A model generated the notes under the pieces. That model was given only the letters and a program-made list of their open reading frames with translations, did not search any database and was not told the DNA's origin. Below are positions 1 to 8,855 of a DNA stretch of 64,000 nt, in pieces (within the stretch, counting starts at the first letter, position 1; each line of letters begins with the position of its first letter). Both the position numbers and the translations under genes were made by a program. Source of the stretch: Jannaschia formosa (GTDB lineage Bacteria; Pseudomonadota; Alphaproteobacteria; Rhodobacterales; Rhodobacteraceae); the NCBI RefSeq assembly GCF_003340555.1, contig NZ_QPLJ01000022.1:1-64000 (forward strand), given 5' to 3'.

Positions 1-138
1 CCCAAGAGCGGCTTCCAGCTCCTCCTCGAGGATCGCCTCGATGCAGGCCCGGACACGACCGCGCACCCCATCCTCGATCGGATCGCTCCAGCCTTCCAGC
101 ATTGGCGCAGTTGCGCACCCCATCGTAGTCTCGTCCAT
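1..138 (-). mobile_element. IS256-family (mutator-type) transposase, N-terminal part cut by window edge
   Basis: Reading leftwards from an ATG at 136-138, 46 codons remain open to the window edge. They contain IEDGVRGRVRACIEAILEEE, the acidic helical N-terminus usual in IS256/mutator transposases just before the zone that aligns the catalytic DDE domain. The catalytic part lies outside the window, so whether the element is intact cannot be told. The bases up to about 240 are probably the non-coding end of the element; its terminal repeat cannot be confirmed without the other end. Identification is by motif only. Confidence 0.7.
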
Positions 139-610
139 GGCGTGGTCTCCACGGCGGCGGCAACCGCCGTTCTGCGTTGGTTTCAAACCCGGAGACTACG
201 CCAACCTCAAATCTCCACCACCTTCACGACAGCACCTCATCGGAGGCTGGCGCCAGCACTACCACGCCAGGCGGGACAGGACGCGGGGCCGCCCCGGCTG
301 TCAAATGGCGCGGGTGTTGACCCCCTATCTGGAGCCCGACCGCGGCAATCTCGAAAATCGCCGCCCCTTTGGGGATCGTCGCTGACCCGACCTGGCACAT
401 CACAAGCCATCGGGGGCGCTCACACGATCAATGCCAAGCTGCCCCGGACGCCAGGTTGCGCATATATGCGCCCTGTGATTATCCAGTGTCACATCCATCT
501 GTGAGTGTGTTCTCCAGCCTGCAGTCAGCGCGCCATCAGCGGCTGCCTGACTGACGACCTGGACGTGTTTTCCGGTTTCCGCTCGGCTGCCCACTGGCAA
601 GAGAGACAAA
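139..610. other. Intergenic stretch, 470 bases, no gene seen
   Basis: The left part (to about 240) is likely the end of the IS256-like element. The remainder up to the SGNH hydrolase gene has no reading frame with convincing codon use and no RNA gene I recognise. The promoter of the downstream operon should lie here, but no strong -35/-10 pair stands out. Confidence 0.5.
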
Positions 611-1510
611 ATGTCGTCCGTTGTCCCACACGAGAAGCCAGAGGAGATGCCGTCCGAAGGGTTGGGTAGGATTGTCTCGAAGCCGCGCTTCATGTTTCGT
701 CCCGATCCCGTGATTGGCTGGACACTGACGCCCCGCCACGGTGTCCGCCCCCTCATCCGCAAGTCCGTCGTGCAGACCGTCGATGGCGATGGCTGGCGCC
801 ATGTGCCGGGCCGCCCGTCCACAGGGCCGCGCGTTGGGATCTACGGATGCTCCTTCGTCTATGGGACCTGCCTCGCCGACGAGGAGACGTTCGTGGCCCG
901 GCTCCAGCACGCCCGCCCCGATCTCCGGATGCTGAACCGAGGCATCGGCGGTCACGGCACGGTCCAGAACCTGCTGCAGATGCGTCGGGACATCGCGTCG
1001 GGTCTCGTCGATGCCGCGATCTTCGCCACGATCACGGACCACCGGTTCCGTATCGTGCCGCATCCCGCGCGGATGCGGGCCTTCCTGTCTCCGGAATGGC
1101 ACGACCTCGGGGTGGAGCACCTGCCCGTCGCCCGCCATCGACCGGACGGGACCTTGCGTATCGACTACGTTCGGATCTGGCAACCGGCGCTCGGCGCGGC
1201 CGCGTTCGGCCCGTTCCTGCCCGACGATCACCTTTTGCTGCGCACGCTCTGCGATGTGCTGGACCTCGCCGAGGCCACGGCGCGGGCCGCCGGCCTCCCC
1301 GTCGGGACGGTGCTGCTGGACCGCGTCGAGCCCGAGGTTTCGGACGCCTTGCTTGGAATGCGTCCGGACATGCTCGACGCATCCGTCCCCTATGACAGCG
1401 ACCATCACTTCCTGCCGCGCGACGCGCATCCGAATGCGCGCGGCAACGAGATCTTCGCCGCTCGCATCCTGCCCCTGGTCGATCGACTCCTGTCGGAGCG
1501 CGGCCAGTGA
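611..1510 (+). CDS. SGNH/GDSL-type hydrolase-like protein
   Basis: 299 residues with the blocks of the SGNH hydrolase fold: GCSFVYG (about 79-85, nucleophile-serine block), NRGIGGHG (about 109-116, glycine block) and DAHPNARGN (Asp271, His273, catalytic pair). No signal peptide is visible, so it is probably cytoplasmic. SGNH enzymes usually hydrolyse or transfer acyl esters; the substrate here is unknown. The stop codon overlaps the GTG start of the carbamoyltransferase by 4 bases (GTGA), so the two are translationally coupled. Inference: the pair modifies the same glycan or small molecule, one placing or removing acyl groups and the other carbamoyl groups. An AGAGA sequence precedes the ATG. 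Confidence 0.8.
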   Translation: MSSVVPHEKPEEMPSEGLGRIVSKPRFMFRPDPVIGWTLTPRHGVRPLIRKSVVQTVDGDGWRHVPGRPSTGPRVGIYGCSFVYGTCLADEETFVARLQHARPDLRMLNRGIGGHGTVQNLLQMRRDIASGLVDAAIFATITDHRFRIVPHPARMRAFLSPEWHDLGVEHLPVARHRPDGTLRIDYVRIWQPALGAAAFGPFLPDDHLLLRTLCDVLDLAEATARAAGLPVGTVLLDRVEPEVSDALLGMRPDMLDASVPYDSDHHFLPRDAHPNARGNEIFAARILPLVDRLLSERGQ

Positions 1511-3327
1511 CCGCGCCGATCGTCCTCGGGGTTTCGTCCCACTTCCACGACTCTGCGGCCGCGCTCGTGCAGGGTGACCGCATCCTCGCGGCGGCGCAGG
1601 AGGAACGGTTCACCCGCCGCAAGGGCGACTGGCGCTTTCCGGAGAACGCGATCGGTTTCTGCCTTTCGCGGCTGCCCGCGGGGGCGACGCTCGACCGCGT
1701 CGCGTATTTCGAGGATCCGGTGCTGAAGGTTCGCCGGATGGTCGAGACGGCGGCGTCGGTCGCCCCCTCGGGCGCGCGGCTCTGGCCGCGACTCATCGAG
1801 ACCCTGGCTGAGCTGTCGGACGAGCTGCCGGGCCGGCTCGCCGCACTGGCCGGCGCCGAGAAGGTGGCCTTCGTCCCGCATCATCGGTCCCATGCGGCGT
1901 CCGCCTTCTATCCCTCGCCCTTCGAGGCGGCGGCGGTCCTCGTGGTGGATGGCGTGGGCGAAGGCGCGTCGACGACGATCTGGGACGGAACCGCCGAGGG
2001 ACTGGTCCCGGTCGGCGAAGTCCGGTTTCCCCACTCGCTTGGTCTGTTCTACAGCGCCTTCACGCAGTTCTGCGGGTTCAGGGTCAACTCGGGCGAATAC
2101 AAGCTCATGGGGCTGGCCCCGTTCGGCGCGCCGATCCTGGCGGACCGCCTCCGGGACGAGGTGATCGAGCTTCGCGCGGATGGCGGCTTTGCGTTGAACC
2201 TGTCCTACTTCGATCATCACCGCGGCCCGAGCACGATGTCGCGCAAGCTGGAGACGATGTTCGCTCAGCCCCCCCGCCGTCCCGAGGATCCGATCACGCC
2301 GTTCCACATGAACGTCGCGGCGTCGGTGCAGGCGGTTCTGGAGGAGGCGGTTCTCGGCCTCGCGCGGGCGGCGCTGCGGCGGACCGGGCGCGCCGATCTC
2401 TGCCTTGCCGGCGGCGTCGCATTGAACTGCGTGGCGAATGCGCGTCTGAGGCGCGAGGTGCGGAATCTCTGGGTCCAGCCTGCGGCGGGCGATGCGGGCG
2501 GCGCGCTCGGCGCCGCGCTGGAGGTCGCGCGGCAGGACGGCGCGCCGCGCAGACCGCAGAGGCCGGATGGCATGCGGCATGCGCTGCTCGGCCCGGCCTA
2601 CGGCGCTGACGCCTGCCGGGCCGCGCTGGAGGCGGAAGATCTGGTCTTCGAACGGATCGAGGACGACGCCTGCGCCGACCGTCTCGCCACGCTGCTGGCC
2701 GAAGGCGGCATCGTCGGACATTTCGACGGACCGATGGAGTTCGGGCCCCGCGCCCTGGGCAATCGGTCCATCCTCGCCGATCCCCGAGGGAAGGACACGC
2801 TGAACCACGTCAACAGATCGATCAAGTTCCGCGAAGGCTGGCGGCCTTTCGCTCCGATCGTGCTGGCCGACGAAGCGTCCGCGCTCTTCGAGGGGGAGAC
2901 GGACGATCCCTACATGCTCCATGTCGCGAAGCTGCGACCGGCCTGGCGCGGCAAGGGGGACATCGCCGCGGCCCGCGCGACCGGCGCCCAGCACCCCGGC
3001 GCCCTGAAGAGCCTGGTCGAAAGCCGGTTCAACGCGGCGATCCACGTCGATTACAGCGCGCGGCTTCAGACGATCCGGCGCGACGACGCACGGCGGGTGG
3101 CGGCGATCCTGGCGGCGTTCCACCGCAAGACCGGATGCCCAATGTTGCTCAACACGTCGTTCAACGTGCGGGGCGAACCCATCGTCTGCACGCCGGCGGA
3201 TGCGGTGAACGCCTTTCTGAACACCCGGCTGGATGCGCTGGCCCTCGGTCCATACCTCGTGCTGCGTGCCGCGCAGAGGGTAGGGATCGATGCCCGCGTC
3301 GGAAAGGACCGCTTTGCCGAAGATTGA
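1507..3327 (+). CDS. NodU/CmcH-family O-carbamoyltransferase
   Basis: 606 residues. Family features seen in order: an N-terminal GVSSHFHDSAAAL strand-loop; HHRSHAASAF (about 125-134), whose histidines bind metal and carbamoyladenylate in the family; YKLMGLAPFG (about 198-207); GGVALNC (about 300); and the C-terminal YrdC-like part with MEFGPRALGNRSI and LLNTSFNVRGEP. Known relatives use carbamoyl phosphate and ATP to carbamoylate a hydroxyl of a sugar or antibiotic (NodU on Nod factor, TobZ on tobramycin). The start is GTG, fixed by the 4-base overlap with the SGNH gene. Full length for the family. The acceptor cannot be read from the sequence; no Nod-factor genes are nearby, so a surface glycan or secondary metabolite is more likely. 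Confidence 0.93.
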   Translation: MTAPIVLGVSSHFHDSAAALVQGDRILAAAQEERFTRRKGDWRFPENAIGFCLSRLPAGATLDRVAYFEDPVLKVRRMVETAASVAPSGARLWPRLIETLAELSDELPGRLAALAGAEKVAFVPHHRSHAASAFYPSPFEAAAVLVVDGVGEGASTTIWDGTAEGLVPVGEVRFPHSLGLFYSAFTQFCGFRVNSGEYKLMGLAPFGAPILADRLRDEVIELRADGGFALNLSYFDHHRGPSTMSRKLETMFAQPPRRPEDPITPFHMNVAASVQAVLEEAVLGLARAALRRTGRADLCLAGGVALNCVANARLRREVRNLWVQPAAGDAGGALGAALEVARQDGAPRRPQRPDGMRHALLGPAYGADACRAALEAEDLVFERIEDDACADRLATLLAEGGIVGHFDGPMEFGPRALGNRSILADPRGKDTLNHVNRSIKFREGWRPFAPIVLADEASALFEGETDDPYMLHVAKLRPAWRGKGDIAAARATGAQHPGALKSLVESRFNAAIHVDYSARLQTIRRDDARRVAAILAAFHRKTGCPMLLNTSFNVRGEPIVCTPADAVNAFLNTRLDALALGPYLVLRAAQRVGIDARVGKDRFAED

Positions 3328-3628
3328 CGCCCCGACCTTCCTGGAGCGCATGTGGGCGCTTCTCGGACCTGCCGCGGACGCCGCCGGACCCCTGCCGGAA
3401 GGCGGCCTATCGGAGCCGGCCGACGCCCATCGCACCGCGTTCCGGCCGATGACCGAGGCGCTGGGCCCCGGGATGCGGCCATTGCTGGCGGTCGCCGCCG
3501 AATCCGGCGGCGCGCTGGCCGAGACCTGCGTCGCGCTGGACGCGGCCCTGCGGGAGGGGGCGCTGGATCTGGAGGACGGGCCGGTAGAGGCGGGGCGCGA
3601 CAGCCGCTTCGTCTACCCGGTCGTGTGA
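3290..3628 (+). CDS. Small hypothetical protein ending the carbamoyltransferase operon
   Basis: 112 residues, family not recognised. Its ATG lies inside the end of the carbamoyltransferase gene (38-base overlap), preceded by an AGAGGGTAGGG purine run at ribosome-binding distance. The codons are strongly GC-rich at third positions like the neighbours, supporting a real gene. The protein is predicted mostly alpha-helical, with a central AGMRPLLAV-like hydrophobic helix and an acidic C-terminal third. No cysteines that suggest metal binding, no signal peptide. Position suggests a partner of the SGNH/carbamoyltransferase pair. Confidence 0.6.
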   Translation: MPASERTALPKIDAPTFLERMWALLGPAADAAGPLPEGGLSEPADAHRTAFRPMTEALGPGMRPLLAVAAESGGALAETCVALDAALREGALDLEDGPVEAGRDSRFVYPVV

Positions 3629-3764
3629 TCGGTCCAGGGGCATTGCGTAAAACTCGACACAATTCGGGTTTCGAGAATCATGGCATTGAAACTGGCGCTT
3701 GTTATCGTCCGGGAAGCTGACGCTACGTCGCCGGCGCAGTTCCGCAAGCCAAACGAGAGTTCTC

Positions 3765-4379
3765 ATGATGAGACCGTCCATTTCATTCCGCCTCCTGGCG
3801 GCCGCCGTCTTCGCGTCGGCAGCCATTCCCGACCGCGCCGCCGCCCAACTCGACGATTATATCGGCGACATCTTCCCGGTCGCCTTCACCTTCTGTCCAC
3901 GCGGCTCGGTCGAGGCGGGGGGTCAGCTTATGGCGATCGCCATGAATACGGCGCTCTTCTCGCTTTATGGGACGACCTTCGGCGGCGACGGCCGCACGAC
4001 CTTCGGCCTGCCGGACCTGCGGGGGCGCACCCCGATCCATGCGGGGACCGGCCCCGGTCTCGCCCCGCGTCAAAGCGGATCGGAGCAGGGCGCAGTCGAG
4101 CAGATCCTGACCGTCGGCCAGATCCCGAACCACAGCCATGCCGTCAGGGCCAACAACCTCGACGGCGACCTGCCGGGACCGGGCGGCAAACTGCTGGCGG
4201 CGGCCCCGACCGGAGGGACGGGAAACGAGACGATCTACTCGACTCAGCCGCCGACGGTGACGATGTCCGACCAGATGATCTCGCCCGAGGGCGGCGGGCA
4301 GCCGATCGCGACCATCGATCCGACCATCGTCATCCGGTACTGCATCGCGACCGTCGGCATCTATCCCCAACGTCCCTGA
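3765..4379 (+). CDS. Exported phage tail-collar-domain protein, paralogue 1
   Basis: About 204 residues from the ATG at 3765, chosen because an ACGAGAG stretch precedes it and because it gives a signal peptide (MMRPSISFRLLAAAVFAS...AAAQ). The mature part is a tail-collar (MdpB, microcystin-dependent-protein type) domain: IGDIFPVAFTFCPRGSVEA, GTTFGGDGRTTFGLPDLRGR and NHSHAV. A second conserved block, NNLDGDLPGPGGKLLAAAP followed by PTVTMS, is shared with the next two genes. In phages this fold forms receptor-binding fibre tips; bacterial exported copies have no settled function. Two conserved cysteines (near FCPRG and YCIATVGIYP) may form a disulfide in the periplasm or outside. First of three tandem copies. 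Confidence 0.85.
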   Translation: MMRPSISFRLLAAAVFASAAIPDRAAAQLDDYIGDIFPVAFTFCPRGSVEAGGQLMAIAMNTALFSLYGTTFGGDGRTTFGLPDLRGRTPIHAGTGPGLAPRQSGSEQGAVEQILTVGQIPNHSHAVRANNLDGDLPGPGGKLLAAAPTGGTGNETIYSTQPPTVTMSDQMISPEGGGQPIATIDPTIVIRYCIATVGIYPQRP

Positions 4380-4416
4380 CCCGTCTGATCCTCAAGCAGC
4401 ATTGCGAGCCCATTCC

Positions 4417-5022
4417 ATGATCCGAGTCGTTCCCTTGTCCCTGGCAGCCATCGCCCTGGGTGCCGCCGCCCTCAGCCCGGCGCCCGCGCAGGCGCAGCGC
4501 TACATCGGAGAAGTCGTCTCCAACGGCTACAGCTTCTGCCCGCTTGGCACCGCCCCCGCGGACGGGCAGCTTCTTTCGATTTCCAACAACGACGCGCTGT
4601 TTTCCCTGATCGGAACCACCTATGGCGGTGACGGTATCACGACCTTCGGTCTGCCCGACCTGCGCGGTCGTGCGCCGCTGCACTCCGGGACCGGTCCGGG
4701 CCTGGCCCCCGTCGGTTGGGGCCAGAGCGGCGGCGTCCAGCAGATCACCCTGAGCGAAGCGAACCTGGCGAACCATTCGCATACCGTGAACGCCAACAAC
4801 CTCGACGGCGACCGTCCCGGCCCGGGGGACAAGTTGCTGGCGGCCGCCCCGCCCAGCGGGACCGGAAGCGAGACGATCTATTCCGACCAGGCACCAACCG
4901 TGACGATGAGCCCGCTGATGATCGCGCCCGTCGGAGGGGGACAGCCCGTCGCGGTCGAGGATCCCAACACGGTCGTCAATTTCTGCGTCGTGACCGAGGG
5001 TATCTACCCTCCCCGCTCCTGA
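4417..5022 (+). CDS. Exported phage tail-collar-domain protein, paralogue 2
   Basis: About 201 residues from the ATG at 4417; an in-frame TTG 15 bases upstream is less likely because the ATG directly begins a good signal peptide (MIRVVPLSLAAIALGAAAL, cleavage near AQAQ). The mature domain repeats the collar pattern: IGEVVSNGYSFCPLGTAPAD, GTTYGGDGITTFGLPDLRGR, NHSHTVNANNLDGD, LLAAAPPSGTGSETIYS and a final FCVVTEGIYP. It lies 37 bases after paralogue 1 in the same direction, so co-transcription is likely. High similarity within the set points to local duplication, but each copy has its own signal sequence and diverges most in the middle of the domain. Confidence 0.85.
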   Translation: MIRVVPLSLAAIALGAAALSPAPAQAQRYIGEVVSNGYSFCPLGTAPADGQLLSISNNDALFSLIGTTYGGDGITTFGLPDLRGRAPLHSGTGPGLAPVGWGQSGGVQQITLSEANLANHSHTVNANNLDGDRPGPGDKLLAAAPPSGTGSETIYSDQAPTVTMSPLMIAPVGGGQPVAVEDPNTVVNFCVVTEGIYPPRS

Positions 5023-5045
5023 TGCGCCCGGAAAGGAGACACATC

Positions 5046-5651
5046 ATGAAGACCTTCAAGCCTCTTCCCGCCCTCGCCCTTGCCGCCGCCCTGGCCGCTC
5101 CGGGCATGATCAAGGCGCAGGACTACTATCTCGGCGAGATCATCACGGTCGCCTTCGACTTCTGCCCGCGCGGCACCCTGGCGCTGGAGGGGCAAGTTCT
5201 GTCGATCAGCAACAGCTCGGCGCTCTTCTCGCTGCTCGGCACCACCTATGGAGGCGATGGCGCCAGTACCTTCGGCATTCCGGAGGCGCGGGGCCGACGC
5301 CTGATGGGAGAGGGGACCGGGACGGTCGGCCCGACCCGGGTTCAGGGGCAGCGCTTCGGCGCCGGGCCGACGGCCACGATGACCGTTGCGCAGATGCCGG
5401 CGCACAGCCACGCGGTCAATGCCAACAACCTCGACGGCGACATGCCGGGACCGGGCGGCAAGCTGTTGGCCGCCGCGCCCGATGAGGGGACGGGAACCGA
5501 GACGATCTATTCCGATCAGCCACCGACCGTCACGATGTCGGCCCAGATGATCGCCACGACCGGCGGGGGGCAGCCCTTCCAGATCCAGGACCCGTATCTC
5601 GGGATGCGGCAATGCATCGTCACGGACGGGATCTACCCGTCGCGCGACTGA
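5046..5651 (+). CDS. Exported phage tail-collar-domain protein, paralogue 3
   Basis: 201 residues. ATG at 5046 is preceded by GGAAAGGAG at ideal distance, the best ribosome-binding site of the trio. Signal peptide MKTFKPLPALALAAALAAP, cleavage near IKAQ. Collar blocks: LGEIITVAFDFCPRGTLALE, GTTYGGDGASTFGIPEARGR, AHSHAVNANNLDGDMPGPGG, KLLAAAPDEGTGTETIYS and CIVTDGIYPSRD. It departs from its neighbours in the segment after the collar block (IPEARGRRLMGEG instead of LPDLRGR), so this copy may bind something different. Stops 34 bases before the convergent cytochrome gene; a hairpin lies between. Confidence 0.87.
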   Translation: MKTFKPLPALALAAALAAPGMIKAQDYYLGEIITVAFDFCPRGTLALEGQVLSISNSSALFSLLGTTYGGDGASTFGIPEARGRRLMGEGTGTVGPTRVQGQRFGAGPTATMTVAQMPAHSHAVNANNLDGDMPGPGGKLLAAAPDEGTGTETIYSDQPPTVTMSAQMIATTGGGQPFQIQDPYLGMRQCIVTDGIYPSRD

Positions 5652-5658
5652 CCGGATC

Positions 5659-5684
5659 GGCCGGCGCGCCTCGGCGGGCCGGCC
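5659..5684. terminator. Hairpin between convergent genes
   Basis: GGCCGGC and GCCGGCC arms around a 12-base loop, between the end of the third collar gene and the end of the six-haem cytochrome gene. No T-run follows on either side, so it may act bidirectionally only weakly, or need Rho. Confidence 0.5.
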
Positions 5685-8636
5685 CTACCGCTCCAGCGCT
5701 GCAGAGGCGGAGCCGGTCCTGAGCTTCCAGTCCTCGATCAGCGTTCCCTCGGTCTCCAACCGGCTGGCGAGATAGTAGAGCCGCTGCGTCGCCGGTCCGT
5801 CCGGCGCCGTCTGGAACCGCTGCCGCAGGTAGTAGGGCGGGATCGCCTGCGAATAGAGCGTGGCCGTCACCGTCACGGAGGCCGGATCGGTGCCTTGGGG
5901 CAGGGGGATCCGGTACTCGGTGCGATCCGATCCCGGCAGGAAATCCGGGTCTTTGGTCGCGCCGCCCTCCGGACGGGTCGCCTTCATGAAGGCCGCCGTC
6001 ACCTCGCTGTCGCCGAACTTGGCGCGGAAGGTGTCCGTGCCGGGCATCAGCATGCCCAGCGGGGTCAGCCGGTTGTCCTTGGGGTGATGGACCCGCTGAA
6101 CGAAGCTGGTGGTGAAGACCTTCTCGGCGTTCTGCGTCAGCTCTTCGTAGATCTGGACCTGGTCCTGATCGGTGACGACCAGGTGGTGCGGCTGGAACAG
6201 GGCTTCGGTCGCGCCGGGCGGCACGACGTCCAGAAACTCGGTCACGAGCGGCACGCCGTTGCCGTCGACGATCACCCCGGCTCCGTTCGTGCAGCCCGAG
6301 CACCAGAGCAGGGACCCGTCCTGTCCGGCCGCGCGCACCTCGAGGAAGGCGCGGCGAAAACCGACCCCCGAGGGCATCCTGTGGCCCGTCAGGTTGGCGA
6401 CCGTCACCTCCGCGACGAGCCCGCCGTAGCCCTCGGCCAGGGAAAGCGACACGTCCACGGTCTCCTCCGCCGCCTGCCGCGCCATCGTGTCGATCGTCAG
6501 TTCCGCGCCGTTGGTCGCGTAGGTCATCGGGTCGGTGCGGCTCATCCCCATCTCCTCGGCGAACTGGCGCAGCATCTCGACCATGAAGACGTTGAGCCCG
6601 ACGAAGTTGTGGCGCTTGTAGGTGTCGCGGAAGGGCACGTCGATCTGATCGGCGGGGACGCGGTTGGCGACGTCCGGATAGGTGCTGTCCTGGATCGAGG
6701 CGATCTGCGTCGTGACTTGGTCGATGTCGATCTCTCCGTCCGCGCTCCGGAAGCCGCCGCTCATGTGGCAGTCTTGGCAGGACCGGGCGGTGCCCGGCTC
6801 GTTGAACTGGCTGTTCACCCATTCGAGGTAGGTGGCCTGCTCGACCGAATGCTGGAACTCCGTCAGCGCCTCGGGGAAGGTCACGCCGTATTCGGCATTG
6901 AGGAACGCCGCGCCGTTGCGGGCGGCCTGGTTGAAGATCTCCTGATCGGCTTCGCTGTAGCCTTCCAGCGGGTCGAAGGTGTCCGCGTCGACGTTGGGCA
7001 GGTTGATCGTGTGGCAGGCCCCGCAGAGCTCGCTTTCCTTGATATAGGGGTTGCCGACCGGCGCGATGCCCATCGCGTTCCGCATCGGGGTCTGGGCTAC
7101 GTCGTCATAGGGGCCGTACAGCTCGTCGGCCGCGCCCATCCGGAAGACGCCCGTCGTGCCGTTCATCAGGTAGGTTTCGAGCGCGGTGTAATCCGGCTGG
7201 CCCTCGGCCCGCTCGGGCGGCTGGATGCGGTGGCAGACCGCGCAGGAGATGCCCTCGCGGGCGAGATTGCCGTATTCATGATAGGCAAAGGTGCCGTCGG
7301 CGACCTGCGCCTCCTTCTCGGCTTGGGTCAGTGGCGCGTGGAGCTGGGCGTAGGAGGGCTTGAAGTCGTTCGGATCCAGGCCCGCCCCGGGGTTGGCATG
7401 GGCGTCGAGCTGAAGCTGACGTTGTCCCATCGCGCCGTGGCAGGACAGGCAGGTGGTGCCGAGATCCGCCGAAAGATGGCCCGCGCCCAGCTGCTCCAGC
7501 AGCGCGAACTCGCTTTCGAGCTGGGCGAAGAACACTGGGTCCCGTCCCGCCAGCCCCATCGGAGACCAGCGCCATTCGCCGTATTCGGAGATGTTGTAGC
7601 CGTCGCCATAGGCCGGGCCGGTCTGCAGGAACATCGTCGTGCCCGATGGCGGGCCGCCGAGACCGCCATGGCAGCCGACGCAATTGTCCGACGTCAGGAA
7701 ATGCTGCGGAGCGCCCGGACGGGACGGGACGCTGTCGAGCCACTGGCTGGGCAGCGTCTGCAGGTCGTCGCGTGTCGGGTCGATCCCCTCAGGCGGGAAG
7801 GTCGCGGCGAAGGCCGGGTCGATCTCGGTCGGCGAAGCGGGCAGACCGGCATTGGAGGCCGCGACGGCGTCGTCCCCGTGGAAGAGATAGTCGATCAGCG
7901 CCTGCTCGGTCCGCCCCATGGCGGGGCGCTGCACCGCCGGCAGGTCGCGCCAGCTTTCGTCGACGCGGAAGATCAGCGGCTCCCCGTCGTAGCCCTCCAC
8001 GTTGTCGAGCGTCGAGAAGATCAGTTCTTCGGCGGCCGAGGCGTGGCAGCGCATGCAGAACCCGTCGCCCGCCGCCCCGCTGGGCGGCGCGAAGGGCGCA
8101 TCGAACGTGTCGATCGCCGCATCCTGCCCCACGGAGGCGAAGAACCAGCCGCCATGGCTGAGGCCGCTGTCCTTGACCATTACCGTCCAGTTCAGGGCGC
8201 CGTCCGCCTTGAGGTAGGACAGTATCTCCGCCTCGACCCGCTGCGGATCGTCGGGATGGGCCCGGTCCAGCGCGGCCCGATGCTCGACGTAGCGCGCGGC
8301 GGGCGGCGTCGCCATTTCCTTGACGACGATGGCGCCATCGGGAATGCGCCCTTCGCGCCCAGCCTCCAGCCAGTCGACGATCCCGGGGGAGTAGTAGATC
8401 CGCACGGCCGGATGCACCCCGTAGTTCGAGTCGAGGATATAGGGTCCGGTGTCCCGCCAGCTCTTGTCCCGCGCCCAGCCCGCCGTCGCGAAGGCGCGGT
8501 CTGCGACGAAGGGATAGAGTTGCGCCTCGTAGTCGAGCAGCGGCAGCGTCGAAGGAAGCGGCAGGTCCTGGGCCGCAGCCGGATTGCTCGACGCCAGGGC
8601 GAAGATGCCGGTCAGGATCGCCTTCTTGAAGGACAT
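5685..8636 (-). CDS. Exported six-haem cytochrome c with P460-like N-terminal region
   Basis: 983 residues from the ATG at 8636, which begins the signal peptide MSFKKAILTGIFALASSNPA; an ATG 24 bases upstream would spoil it. Six CXXCH haem-c motifs are visible: CMRCH about 194, CVGCH about 319, CLSCH about 396, CAVCH about 465, CGACH about 538 and CQDCH about 620. The first about 190 residues (RIPDGAIVVKEM, WTVMVKDS, then the first haem) resemble cytochrome P460 domains. A CSGCTN near 780 lacks the histidine and is not a haem site. The C-terminal third (EVTVANLTGHRMPSG) looks like a beta-sandwich. Likely a periplasmic redox enzyme or electron conduit; substrate unknown. It stands alone, without maturation genes nearby. 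Confidence 0.85.
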   Translation of the reverse strand: MSFKKAILTGIFALASSNPAAAQDLPLPSTLPLLDYEAQLYPFVADRAFATAGWARDKSWRDTGPYILDSNYGVHPAVRIYYSPGIVDWLEAGREGRIPDGAIVVKEMATPPAARYVEHRAALDRAHPDDPQRVEAEILSYLKADGALNWTVMVKDSGLSHGGWFFASVGQDAAIDTFDAPFAPPSGAAGDGFCMRCHASAAEELIFSTLDNVEGYDGEPLIFRVDESWRDLPAVQRPAMGRTEQALIDYLFHGDDAVAASNAGLPASPTEIDPAFAATFPPEGIDPTRDDLQTLPSQWLDSVPSRPGAPQHFLTSDNCVGCHGGLGGPPSGTTMFLQTGPAYGDGYNISEYGEWRWSPMGLAGRDPVFFAQLESEFALLEQLGAGHLSADLGTTCLSCHGAMGQRQLQLDAHANPGAGLDPNDFKPSYAQLHAPLTQAEKEAQVADGTFAYHEYGNLAREGISCAVCHRIQPPERAEGQPDYTALETYLMNGTTGVFRMGAADELYGPYDDVAQTPMRNAMGIAPVGNPYIKESELCGACHTINLPNVDADTFDPLEGYSEADQEIFNQAARNGAAFLNAEYGVTFPEALTEFQHSVEQATYLEWVNSQFNEPGTARSCQDCHMSGGFRSADGEIDIDQVTTQIASIQDSTYPDVANRVPADQIDVPFRDTYKRHNFVGLNVFMVEMLRQFAEEMGMSRTDPMTYATNGAELTIDTMARQAAEETVDVSLSLAEGYGGLVAEVTVANLTGHRMPSGVGFRRAFLEVRAAGQDGSLLWCSGCTNGAGVIVDGNGVPLVTEFLDVVPPGATEALFQPHHLVVTDQDQVQIYEELTQNAEKVFTTSFVQRVHHPKDNRLTPLGMLMPGTDTFRAKFGDSEVTAAFMKATRPEGGATKDPDFLPGSDRTEYRIPLPQGTDPASVTVTATLYSQAIPPYYLRQRFQTAPDGPATQRLYYLASRLETEGTLIEDWKLRTGSASAALER

Positions 8637-8855
8637 GTCCAGGCCTCTCTGCCATGGCATGCGTCGACGCTAACGACGGACCTCCGTTCGTTCAACGAAT
8701 TTCCCGGCCGGGCCTGCCGTGAGGGCGTAGGGGTCTGTCCCCTTGAGGGATCAGGGGCCGGGGCTGATCTGTCGTGGACTACGTTCCGGATGCGCAGGGC
8801 GGAGGCGGCTGCCCGGCATTCGCTTCCCCACGACCTGCGGCGGCAACCGGCCGCC

